A DNA stretch of 8,745 nucleotides from JBCCSZ01 sp039199225 (lineage in GTDB: Bacteria; Bacteroidota; Bacteroidia; Chitinophagales; Saprospiraceae), in contig JBCCSZ010000324.1 in the NCBI GenBank assembly GCA_039199225.1, positions 1-8,745 on the forward strand, written 5' to 3'. The position numbers and the translations under genes are program-made. Position 1 is the first letter of the stretch, and every line of letters starts with the position of its first letter. This document shows positions 1 to 7,400 of the stretch, piece after piece. The notes beneath the pieces were generated by a model that saw only the letters and a list, made by a program, of their open reading frames with translations, was not told the origin of the DNA and did no database searches.

Positions 1-1065
1 AGCGATGTTCAAAAAATTATTCATCATCACGGATTAGACGAAGTGATGGATGCTTTGATCAATCGACTGGAAAGAGCTATGAAAATTTTTGATGATCAAC
101 TGATCGACATCCCGGCACGATCCGGGTTTCATTATGAAGAACCAAAACCAGGCTTGGTAGAATGGATGCCACTTTATACGCGCGGTGGTCAAATCGTCAT
201 CAAGCTAGTTGGCTATCATCCAACGAATCCTGAAGGTTATGGCTTACCAACCATACTGTCTACCATTTCTTCTTACGACTCCAAATCGGGACATCTAATG
301 GGCTTGATGGATGGGGTGTTGTCAACGGCTATTCGCACAGGTGCTGCCTCTGCAGTTGCCAGTCGATTCTTGGCGCATCCCGAAAGTTCAACACTCGGTT
401 TGATTGGTTGTGGCGCACAGGCCGTTACGCAATTGCACGCTCTTTCTAGAGTGTTTAATCTAAAGCGTATATTGCTGTATGATGTTCTGCCTGAAGTAGT
501 TAGCTCATTTGAAGATAGATGTTCTGCACTGAAGTTGGATGTGGAATATGTGTCTTCGAACATTCGCGAGATCATTGAAACATCAGATATCGTTTGCACT
601 GCTACATCCATCGATGTTGGTGCCGGTCCACTTTTCGAAGGCTTAGAAACACGGCCACATTTGCACGTCAATGCAATCGGTTCTGACTTCCCTGGTAAGG
701 TGGAGTTGCCGCTCGATTTGTTGCACAAAAGTTTTGTATGTCCGGACTTCAAAGCGCAGGCTGTCGAGGAAGGAGAGTGTCAACAATTGGAAGATCAATT
801 CATTGGTCCAGATATTTTGGAGGTGGTTCGCAACCAAGAAAAATACGCATACACGCAAGCGCAACTGAGCGTTTTTGACTCTACAGGTTGGGCGCTCGAA
901 GACAAGGTTATCATGGAATTATTCATGGAGTATGCAGCCGATTTAGGGCTGGGACAGGAGATCGAAATCGAGAGTATTCCAAGTGATGCTAAGAACCCTT
1001 ACCACTTTGTTGAGGCGGATGTGAAGGCAAGTGAACAGCCTTCTGGTACATTGATAAATTCCTGA
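1..1065 (+). CDS. Ornithine cyclodeaminase (5' end outside window)
   Basis: Predicted ornithine cyclodeaminase, which converts L-ornithine to L-proline and ammonia with tightly bound NAD+; cytosolic. The frame is open from base 1, and the 14 codons before the GTG at 43 read as a normal family N-terminus (SDVQKII..HGLDE), so the true start lies upstream of the window and the GTG/ATG at 43/46 are internal. Visible features are the substrate-region Arg in LSTAIRTGAASA, the dinucleotide-binding loop IGCGAQA (from base 403), and AIGSDFPGKVEL, whose Asp (685-687) aligns with the catalytic Asp of Pseudomonas ornithine cyclodeaminase. EGECQQL and SVFDSTGWALED near the end are also family hallmarks. 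The retained Asp favours a true cyclodeaminase over the alanine dehydrogenase or SbnB-like branches. Its inferred job is proline supply for the prolyl-loading cassette downstream, but a 365-base gap with hairpins separates them, so it may be a separate transcript. Confidence 0.88.
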   Translation, partial: SDVQKIIHHHGLDEVMDALINRLERAMKIFDDQLIDIPARSGFHYEEPKPGLVEWMPLYTRGGQIVIKLVGYHPTNPEGYGLPTILSTISSYDSKSGHLMGLMDGVLSTAIRTGAASAVASRFLAHPESSTLGLIGCGAQAVTQLHALSRVFNLKRILLYDVLPEVVSSFEDRCSALKLDVEYVSSNIREIIETSDIVCTATSIDVGAGPLFEGLETRPHLHVNAIGSDFPGKVELPLDLLHKSFVCPDFKAQAVEEGECQQLEDQFIGPDILEVVRNQEKYAYTQAQLSVFDSTGWALEDKVIMELFMEYAADLGLGQEIEIESIPSDAKNPYHFVEADVKASEQPSGTLINS

Positions 1066-1098
1066 CAAAAGTTGCTTTTTAAAATTTTCATTTTACTT

Positions 1099-1128
1099 TG
1101 TTTAATCAATTTCGAATTTGATTAAACA
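1099..1128. repeat. 30-base near-perfect palindrome (terminator or operator)
   Basis: The arms TGTTTAATCAA and TTGATTAAACA pair perfectly over 11 bases, followed by one T/T mismatch (1110/1117) and a central TTCGAA. It begins 33 bases after the cyclodeaminase stop, and a six-T run follows about a dozen bases later. The position suits a transcription terminator, but the stem is almost GC-free, which is weak for an intrinsic terminator. Its near-perfect symmetry would also suit an operator for a dimeric repressor. Confidence 0.5.
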
Positions 1129-1155
1129 GTTATTTCCGAATTTTTTCTTTCCAAA

Positions 1156-1186
1156 AAAAAGTGCTAAATGAAAGGCATTTCTTTTT
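1156..1186. repeat. Weak hairpin flanked by A- and T-runs
   Basis: AAAAAG (1156-1161) pairs with CTTTTT (1181-1186), and TGC (1162-1164) with GCA (1175-1177). There is a three-base bulge and a 10-base loop. An A-run on one side and a T-run on the other is the arrangement of a weak bidirectional terminator. The stem is short and AT-rich, so it could be chance in this composition. Confidence 0.25.
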
Positions 1187-1315
1187 GTCTAAGTAAGTAT
1201 AAAGTTATGTAAACAAGTCGTCGCTACAATTACAAATCTCCAGCAAGCAAATATTTTTTTTGAACTTCTGCAATGTCGTAAATCATCCTTTCGAAGTTTC
1301 GAATTACTCAAGCTT

Positions 1316-1353
1316 TGTAGGCTGTCAGTAAATTCGTAATATTACTGCCTACA
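1316..1353. repeat. Bulged inverted repeat upstream of the dehydrogenase gene
   Basis: TGTAGG (1316-1321) pairs with CCTACA (1348-1353), and CAGTAA (1326-1331) with TTACTG (1342-1347). This gives 12 paired bases interrupted by a four-base bulge on the left arm (1322-1325), with a 10-base loop. It ends 77 bases before the ATG at 1431. It has more GC than its surroundings and lies where a leader structure or regulator site would act on the biosynthetic genes. No T-run follows, so it does not look like a terminator. Confidence 0.4.
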
Positions 1354-1430
1354 TCAAGAAAGATGAAACGTTAAGACCTCATACTTACATTAGTTATATT
1401 ACTACTAACGGGTTGGTATAAAACAATACA

Positions 1431-2582
1431 ATGGATTTTTCTTGGCCTGAAGAATATATAAAGAATCGGGATCGCATCATAAAATTTGTCGAAGACGAAC
1501 TGCAGGAAGACTTTGTCAAACATGATAAGGAAGGCTACTTTGCTCGAGAGCTTTGGGAGCGGTGTGCAGATTTTGGCATCCACGCCATGGCAGTACCTGG
1601 CGCATATGGTGGCCCCGAAGAAGAGATCAATATACTCAAGTCGATGTTGGCCATGGAGGGCTTTGGTTATGCTTGCCCTGACAATGGTTTGCCGTTCGGT
1701 TTGAATGCTCAAATGTGGACCATACAACTTCCGGTTGTTCAGTTTGGAACAGAGGCGCAAAAGCAAAAATTCCTTCCACCTTTTGTCAAAGGACAATGGA
1801 TTGGAGCCCATGCGCTCACAGAAGATAACATTGGTTCTGATGTTTTCAATATGGAGATGCGTGCCGAAAAGCAAGACGGCGGATATGTACTGAATGGAAA
1901 GAAACGCTTGGTTACCTTGGCACCTGTTGCAGATGTTGCTCTGGTTTTTGCAAACGTCAATCCGAAACTAGGTAAGTGGGGTGTTACGGCTTTTTTGGTG
2001 GAAAAGGGAACGCCTGGTTTCACGGCCAGCCCGGTGCGCAGCAAGATGGGATTGCGGACCATCCCCATCGGAGAGTTCTATTTTGAGAACTGCTTTGTAC
2101 CTACAGAGAACCGACTTGGTGGAGAAGGAGCAGGTTTCAGTTTGTCGAATCACTCCTTGGAATACGAACGTTGTAGCATCCTAGCCAGTCAGCTCGGTGC
2201 TATGGAGCGCCAGTTGGAAGTTGCCATCGAGTATGCTAAAAAACGTACCCAGTATGGCCAGCCAATCGGTAAGTTTCAGTCCGTCTCCAATCGAATAGCA
2301 GAAATGAAACTGCGCCTGGAGACTTCCCGCTTGCTACTGTACAAAGTTGCCTGGTTGAAACAGGTCGGCCAGTCAGCTATGATGGAGGCTGCTTTGCTGA
2401 AGTTGCAACTGAGCGAATGCTTTTTGGACTCAAGCATGGACAGCATTCGCATACATGGTGGTAATGGTTATATGACAGATTATGGTATCGAGCGCGACTT
2501 ACGGGATGCCGTTGGTGGTGTGCTTTATGCCGGTACTTCAGACATCCAAAGAAACATCGTTGCCCGCTTATTGGGCATCTGA
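1431..2582 (+). CDS. Acyl-CoA dehydrogenase-family flavoprotein, probable L-prolyl-[carrier protein] dehydrogenase
   Basis: FAD-dependent enzyme of the acyl-CoA dehydrogenase fold, 383 aa, full length for the family. Features include ALTEDNIGSD (residues 128-137, flavin-binding TExxxGSD), the C-terminal helical domain with KRTQYGQPIGKFQSV (about 271-285), and VLYAGTSDIQRNIVARL near the end. The usual catalytic Glu of medium-chain enzymes (YEGTS) is Ala367 here. A Glu-Arg pair at 246-247 (LEYERCSI) sits where isovaleryl-CoA dehydrogenase and the prolyl-carrier dehydrogenases keep their base, so Glu246 is the likely base. Together with the adenylation enzyme and free carrier that follow, this matches the PltE/AnaB/CloN3 role: oxidising prolyl-S-carrier protein to pyrroline- or pyrrole-2-carboxyl-S-carrier protein. 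The degree of oxidation cannot be read from sequence. The ATG at 1431 gives the standard MDFSWPEE-type N-terminus; no Shine-Dalgarno is seen. Confidence 0.85.
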   Translation: MDFSWPEEYIKNRDRIIKFVEDELQEDFVKHDKEGYFARELWERCADFGIHAMAVPGAYGGPEEEINILKSMLAMEGFGYACPDNGLPFGLNAQMWTIQLPVVQFGTEAQKQKFLPPFVKGQWIGAHALTEDNIGSDVFNMEMRAEKQDGGYVLNGKKRLVTLAPVADVALVFANVNPKLGKWGVTAFLVEKGTPGFTASPVRSKMGLRTIPIGEFYFENCFVPTENRLGGEGAGFSLSNHSLEYERCSILASQLGAMERQLEVAIEYAKKRTQYGQPIGKFQSVSNRIAEMKLRLETSRLLLYKVAWLKQVGQSAMMEAALLKLQLSECFLDSSMDSIRIHGGNGYMTDYGIERDLRDAVGGVLYAGTSDIQRNIVARLLGI

Positions 2583-2618
2583 TTTATATCGGAAAGAGAA
2601 GCCTATTGGTTTTCTTTG

Positions 2619-2626
2619 TACTTTTG
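2619..2626 (+). promoter_or_regulatory. Possible Bacteroidota -7 element (TAnnTTTG)
   Basis: TACTTTTG matches the Bacteroidota -7 consensus TAnnTTTG and lies 28 bases before the ATG at 2655, in the 72-base gap after the dehydrogenase gene. No TTG was found at the expected -33 spacing (about 19 bases upstream). It could be an internal promoter for the adenylation-carrier-NRPS genes or a chance match. Confidence 0.25.
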
Positions 2627-2654
2627 AGGACAGACATAGCTATTAGAAACTTAC

Positions 2655-4235
2655 ATGATTTACCTACTCCCACACACTGTTGATCATGTGGCAGAGCGAT
2701 CCCCTGAAAAAGTGGCTTTTCGCTTTGGAAACAGCCAGATCACCTATGGAGATTTGTCGCTGCGCAGTAATCAATTGGCTCAGCTGTTGATAGAGCTGGG
2801 GGTACAACGTGGTGATCGCGTCGGCGTATATCTCAACCGTAGTATTGAGACAGCTACGGCCATTTATGGGATAATGAAAGCTGGTGCAGCCTATGTGCCG
2901 CTCGATCCTTTTGCGCCTGCCGGGCGTACCCAATTTCTACTCAAAGATTGTGGCATTCAACATTTGATAAGTAAGCCAGACCAACGCAAGACCCTTCGGC
3001 AGGTGATCCCGGGAACTGGCTTGCAAAGTCTCATTGGCTTGAAGGTCGACTCGGCAGAGGTGGATGCCACTTGGCCAGCACAGCAGTTTACCTGGCAGGA
3101 GGTGGCAGAGCATCCTTCAACCACCTTGCCTGATTTGAGAATACTCGAACGAGACCTAGCTTATATCATGTACACCTCTGGATCGACCGGCGCTCCAAAG
3201 GGAATCATGCACACGCACTACAGTGGTTTGAGTTATGCCAGGTTGTCTGCTAGTTTATATGGTGTAAAACCAGAAGACCGGATAGCCAATCACGCGCCGC
3301 TACACTTTGACATTTCTACTTTCGGTTATTTCTCTTCTCCTTTATCGGGCGCAACGACCATCATCATTCCAGAGGCATATACCAAAATGCCAGCGAGTTT
3401 ATCGCAATTGGCGGAGAAAGAAAAAATCTCAATTTGGTATTCTGTTCCTTTGGCATTGGTCCAAATGCTGCAAAAGGGTGTTTTAGACCAACGGGACTTA
3501 TCTGCCTTGCGTTGGGTGTTGTATGGAGGAGAGCCTTTCCCCGTCAAGCACCTTCGTACTCTGATGCATCTTTTGCCACAAACTAAGTTTAGCAATGTCT
3601 ACGGACCGGCAGAAGTCAATCAGTGTACTTTCTACCATTTACCAGCGCCACCCGAAGACGACCAGCCCATTCCACTTGGCCAAGCTTGGAACAATACAGA
3701 AATAATCGTCGTCGATGCTGACGATCAGCCTGCACCTACGGGAGAAATGGGAGAGCTACTGGTTCGGACAGCTACCATGATGGATGGCTATTGGAACCAA
3801 GCAGCACTAACAGAGAAAAAACTATACAAGCAAGTCTCTGATGGGGGCTTCGAAAGGACTTTTTACAGAACGGGAGACCTGGTCAGACGTACCGAAGATG
3901 GTTTGTTGCATTTCATGGGACGCAAGGATCGGCAGATCAAAACCCGGGGGTACAGAGTAGAACTGGATGAGGTAGAAGCGGGGTTGCTTTCTCATCCAGA
4001 AGTCCAGGAAGTGGCCGTCTTTCCTGTCAAAGATGAAGCTTTCGGGCAGTTGATCGAAGCAGCTATCCTATTAAAAAATGACATTGAAATAGAGGAATTA
4101 CAAAAGCATCTTGCGACCTTAGTCCCTTGGTATGCTATTCCTCAGAAAATCAGAATAGCAACCTCTTTGCCGCGAACTTCCAACGGCAAAGTCAATTATT
4201 TAGAACTTCAGAGACTATCTGTACAAACTATATGA
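2655..4235 (+). CDS. Stand-alone adenylation enzyme, probable L-proline--[carrier protein] ligase (PltF/AnaC-like)
   Basis: Single A domain of 526 aa that activates an amino acid as its AMP ester and loads a carrier protein in trans. Core motifs in order are YTSGSTGAPKG (173-183), HFDISTFGYF (217-226), NVYGPAEVNQC (314-324), YRTGDLV (404-410), GRKDRQIKTRGYRVELDEVE (422-441), LVPWYAIPQ (489-497) and NGKVNY with Lys512 near the end. The stretches YTKMPASLSQL, WYSVPLALVQML and FSNVYGPAEVNQC closely resemble PltF and AnaC, the proline activators for pyrrole and anatoxin pathways. The pocket code by eye is D219 I220 F223 Y262 L289 G291 V315 Q323 C324 K512. It shares D, Y, L, C and K with the published PltF-type proline code (DLLYLALVCK), but the rest differ, so proline is inferred mainly from family and neighbours. 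The carrier gene starts one base after its stop. Confidence 0.87.
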   Translation: MIYLLPHTVDHVAERSPEKVAFRFGNSQITYGDLSLRSNQLAQLLIELGVQRGDRVGVYLNRSIETATAIYGIMKAGAAYVPLDPFAPAGRTQFLLKDCGIQHLISKPDQRKTLRQVIPGTGLQSLIGLKVDSAEVDATWPAQQFTWQEVAEHPSTTLPDLRILERDLAYIMYTSGSTGAPKGIMHTHYSGLSYARLSASLYGVKPEDRIANHAPLHFDISTFGYFSSPLSGATTIIIPEAYTKMPASLSQLAEKEKISIWYSVPLALVQMLQKGVLDQRDLSALRWVLYGGEPFPVKHLRTLMHLLPQTKFSNVYGPAEVNQCTFYHLPAPPEDDQPIPLGQAWNNTEIIVVDADDQPAPTGEMGELLVRTATMMDGYWNQAALTEKKLYKQVSDGGFERTFYRTGDLVRRTEDGLLHFMGRKDRQIKTRGYRVELDEVEAGLLSHPEVQEVAVFPVKDEAFGQLIEAAILLKNDIEIEELQKHLATLVPWYAIPQKIRIATSLPRTSNGKVNYLELQRLSVQTI

Positions 4236-4236
4236 C

Positions 4237-4482
4237 ATGAGTAATATTCTAATTGAATACATACAAGAGCAATTGTTGGCCAATCAGGCAGATGTGATGC
4301 TTTCACCAGATGATGATCTACTGGGGAGCGGGCTGGTTGATTCTTTGGGGATGACCAAATTGATCATGTTCATTGAAAAAAAATTCGAGCTGCGCATTCC
4401 TCCCGAAGATATGACGATCGAGCATTTTATGACGGTTCAAAATATTCAAGATTATCTGGAAAAACGCAAAGCTGACTCATAA
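4237..4482 (+). CDS. Stand-alone peptidyl carrier protein
   Basis: Free carrier protein of 81 aa, the usual size for PltL/AnaD-type prolyl carriers. The phosphopantetheine attachment site is Ser36 in GSGLVDSLGMTKL (codon 4342-4344). The motif has the DSLG form common in free acyl and prolyl carriers rather than the GGxSL form of NRPS modules. It is acidic with an amphipathic four-helix pattern (IEYIQEQLLANQ, TKLIMFIEKKFEL, IEHFMTVQNIQDYLEKR). It starts one base after the adenylation gene stop and ends immediately before the NRPS start, implying translational coupling. Inferred role: it carries proline during activation, oxidation and delivery to the NRPS condensation domain. Confidence 0.9.
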   Translation: MSNILIEYIQEQLLANQADVMLSPDDDLLGSGLVDSLGMTKLIMFIEKKFELRIPPEDMTIEHFMTVQNIQDYLEKRKADS

Positions 4483-7400
4483 ATGAATTATTTACCTAAG
4501 AATGGTACAGATGGAAAGTTGAACGGTAAATTGGAGTCAAAGCTGTTCGAACTGACCAACAGCCAGTTATTGTTGTGGACTGGCCAGGAGCTGAGTCCGG
4601 AGTCCCCTCTGTACAACATGGCGCTAAGCTTTGACATAGCTGGTGCAATTGATGTGACCCATTTCAGGAAAGCATTCCAATTGTTGATTAGCCGCTGTGA
4701 TGCCATGCGAACGGTCTTCAGAGTGGTCGAAGGTACTCCCAAGCAACAGGTATTGGCCGATATGGAATACGCCCTAGAGCTGATCGATTTAAGTGAGGCC
4801 GAAGGCCAGGAGCAGCAATTGAGGGATTGGTTTGACGATCGCACTCAGTTGAAGTTTAACTTATCGGAATGCCTTTTCGACGCTGTATTGATCAAATTAT
4901 CAGACCAACGCTTTATTTGGTACTTCAATCAGCATCACTTGATTACGGATGCTTGGGCGGTATCGGTCCAATACAAAGCGGTTGCGAAATACTATCAACA
5001 TTCGGTAGAAGGAACCCTCGACGAAGCGCCGTCTTTACCCGTCTTTCAAGATTACATCGACTATGAGAAGGTCGTTCGTGCTGATCCTGAGCGAGAAAGT
5101 GAGCGTACCCATTGGCAAAATAAAATAGAATCTTTTCCCAAGCCACCGCTCCTTTACGGATTTGGCAACCAGACTTCTACAACTTTATCAGAGCGTATTC
5201 CTCTGGATCTAGGGGTAGAGCGGTCGGCTCGTCTGCGAGCAATTGCCAAGGAATCGGACGTACGCTCCTGGACGCAGCACCTCTCGCAATTCAATATTTT
5301 TGCAACGACCCTATTGGCCTACCTCTATCGGGTGAGTGGCCAGCATCAACTGGCTTTTGGAACGCCAGCCCACAACCGTCCAACTGCGGCCTTCAAGGAA
5401 ACTCCTGGTGTGTTCATTGAGTTTTTTCCCATCACGGGTGAGGTTCAGGAAACCGATAGCTTTAGCGATTTGCTGAAGCGGGTTCGGGTCGAAGCCTTAG
5501 AGTTTTTGCGTTATGCCCAGCCAGGGAGTAGCTCGCCAGAGTTGAATCGCGTTTTTAATACGGTTCTCAATTACATTCATGCTTCTTTTTCGGATTTCAA
5601 TGAAATATCTATGACTTCCGAATGGGTGCATCCAGGGCATTGCGATCCAAGGCATCATTTCCGCCTACAAGTACACGACTTTGACGATTCCGGCAACATA
5701 CAGCTCAACTTCGACCTCAATTGCTCGGTCTTCAACGAGGAAGCCAGAAAGGCAGCACCCTTACACTTTTTACAATTATTGGATGCTTTACTCGACGATC
5801 GAACACAGAGCATCAAGGATGTGGCGCTCTTGAGCCCGGAAGAAGAGCAGCGCGTTGTCCAAGATTTTAACGACACCCAAGCCGACTTTGAGCCGGCAAC
5901 GGTTTTGGACCTCTTCGAATCCCAGCTTGCGCAGCAGCCCGAGGCAAAGGCATTGCAGTTTGGTGAGGCACAAATAAGTTATCGCCAATTAGATGAAGAT
6001 TCCAATCAACTGGCCCACTATCTAAAAGCACAGGGTATTACCACTGGTAGCCGGGTGGCCATTCACCTGACCCGTGGGCCAAAATTGATCACAGCGATTT
6101 GGGCCATTCTTAAGGCCGGAGGGACCTACATTCCCATTCCGTCTGATTATCCCGGAGAACGCGTTCGTTTCATCATTAAGAATAGTGAAGCCTCCATGCT
6201 TTTGGCCCAGCAGCTATTGGTACAGGGATGTGAAAATATCGGTGTTCCTCTGTTTGTCATGGATACAGAAGAGGCGGTTTTACACGCACAAGCCAAAACG
6301 AGCTTGCCGCACAAGCCGGCTCCCGAGCATACGGCCTACATCATGTATACCTCCGGTTCAACCGGACAGCCGAAGGGCGTCAAGATCAACCATCGCGCAT
6401 TGACCAATTACATCCAATGGGCAGCCAAGCACTATGCTTCGGAGGAAAAGTTCATCATGCCCCTGTTTACAACCATTGGCTTTGACCTCACAGTGACCTC
6501 TCTGTACTTACCCCTTACTTCCGGTGGTACTCTGGTCATCTACGAGGAACAAGCAGGCAGTGCCGACTTGTCGATCCTAGATGTTGTAGAAGACAATGCC
6601 GTCAATATCATAAAGTTGACACCTTCTCATTTGGCTTTACTCAAGGAGCGAGACTTGAGTCATTCGCACATCAATTGTATGATTGTTGGTGGGGAAGATT
6701 TTAAGGTGCGTCTAGCTGAAAATATCCAGACAGCCTTTGGCGTTTCGTTGCGCATTTTTAACGAGTACGGTCCGACAGAGGCGACAGTCGGTTGCATTTG
6801 CCATCAATTTAGTCCATCTGATATCCGCCATACATCTGTGCCGATTGGCCGTCCCATTGACAACATGGAAGCATACATTTTGGATGCGGTAGGTCATCCG
6901 GTTCCGGAGGGTATCAGTGGTGAATTGTACCTTGCTGGAACGGGCTTGTCGGATGGCTACCAACAACAGGAAGCGTTGACCGATTCGCGTTTTGTTCCAC
7001 ACCTTAATAAAGCCGGCCATCGGATGTATCGAAGTGGTGATCTGGCGCGTCTGAACCGAAAAGGGCAGGTGGAGTTTTTGGGGCGTATCGATGAGCAGGT
7101 GAAAGTTCGTGGGGTACGGGTCGAGCTGGGCGAAATCGAAGCGATTTTATCCAAGCATCCGCAGATCGATCAATGCGTAACAGTCTTGCGCGAAAAACAA
7201 CAGCGTTCGTTTGTTCCTGTTGTAGATAATTGCGCGCGCTGTGGTTTGCCTTCTAACTATCCAACGATAGAAATGAATGAAGACTCCGTTTGCAATTTCT
7301 GTTTGTCTTTTGATTCTTATCAACAAAAAGTCAGTCGGTACTTCCGAACGATGGATGATCTTCGTAAGCTATTTGACGAATCCCGGAAGACCTTGCAGGG

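Larger units (their letters stand above)
1066..1430. other. AT-rich intergenic region, no gene
   Basis: This 365-base stretch is strongly AT-rich, with several A and T runs, and contains no credible coding sequence. The longest ATG-started readings in it are only a few codons, such as a 14-codon one at 1168. It contains three inverted repeats, listed separately, and probably both the end of the cyclodeaminase transcript and the promoter for the biosynthetic genes. I could not place a convincing promoter. The bases just before the ATG at 1431 are A-rich and lack a Shine-Dalgarno match. Confidence 0.7.

Noticed and set aside
43..48. GTG/ATG pair as the start of the cyclodeaminase gene
   Set aside because: The frame stays open to base 1 and the upstream codons encode a family-like N-terminal helix, so the gene starts outside the window.
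1168..1212. 14-codon ATG-started peptide in the intergenic region
   Set aside because: Too short, no ribosome binding site, and no codon runs typical of an attenuation leader.
1371..1874. Antisense 167-codon open frame opposite the dehydrogenase start
   Set aside because: It overlaps the strongly supported dehydrogenase gene, has no recognisable motif, and its Cys/Phe/Ile-rich translation looks like a shadow of the coding strand.
1431..2582. Ordinary fatty acid beta-oxidation acyl-CoA dehydrogenase
   Set aside because: The usual catalytic Glu is Ala367, a Glu-Arg pair is present at the alternative site, and the gene neighbours a proline-type ligase and free carrier.
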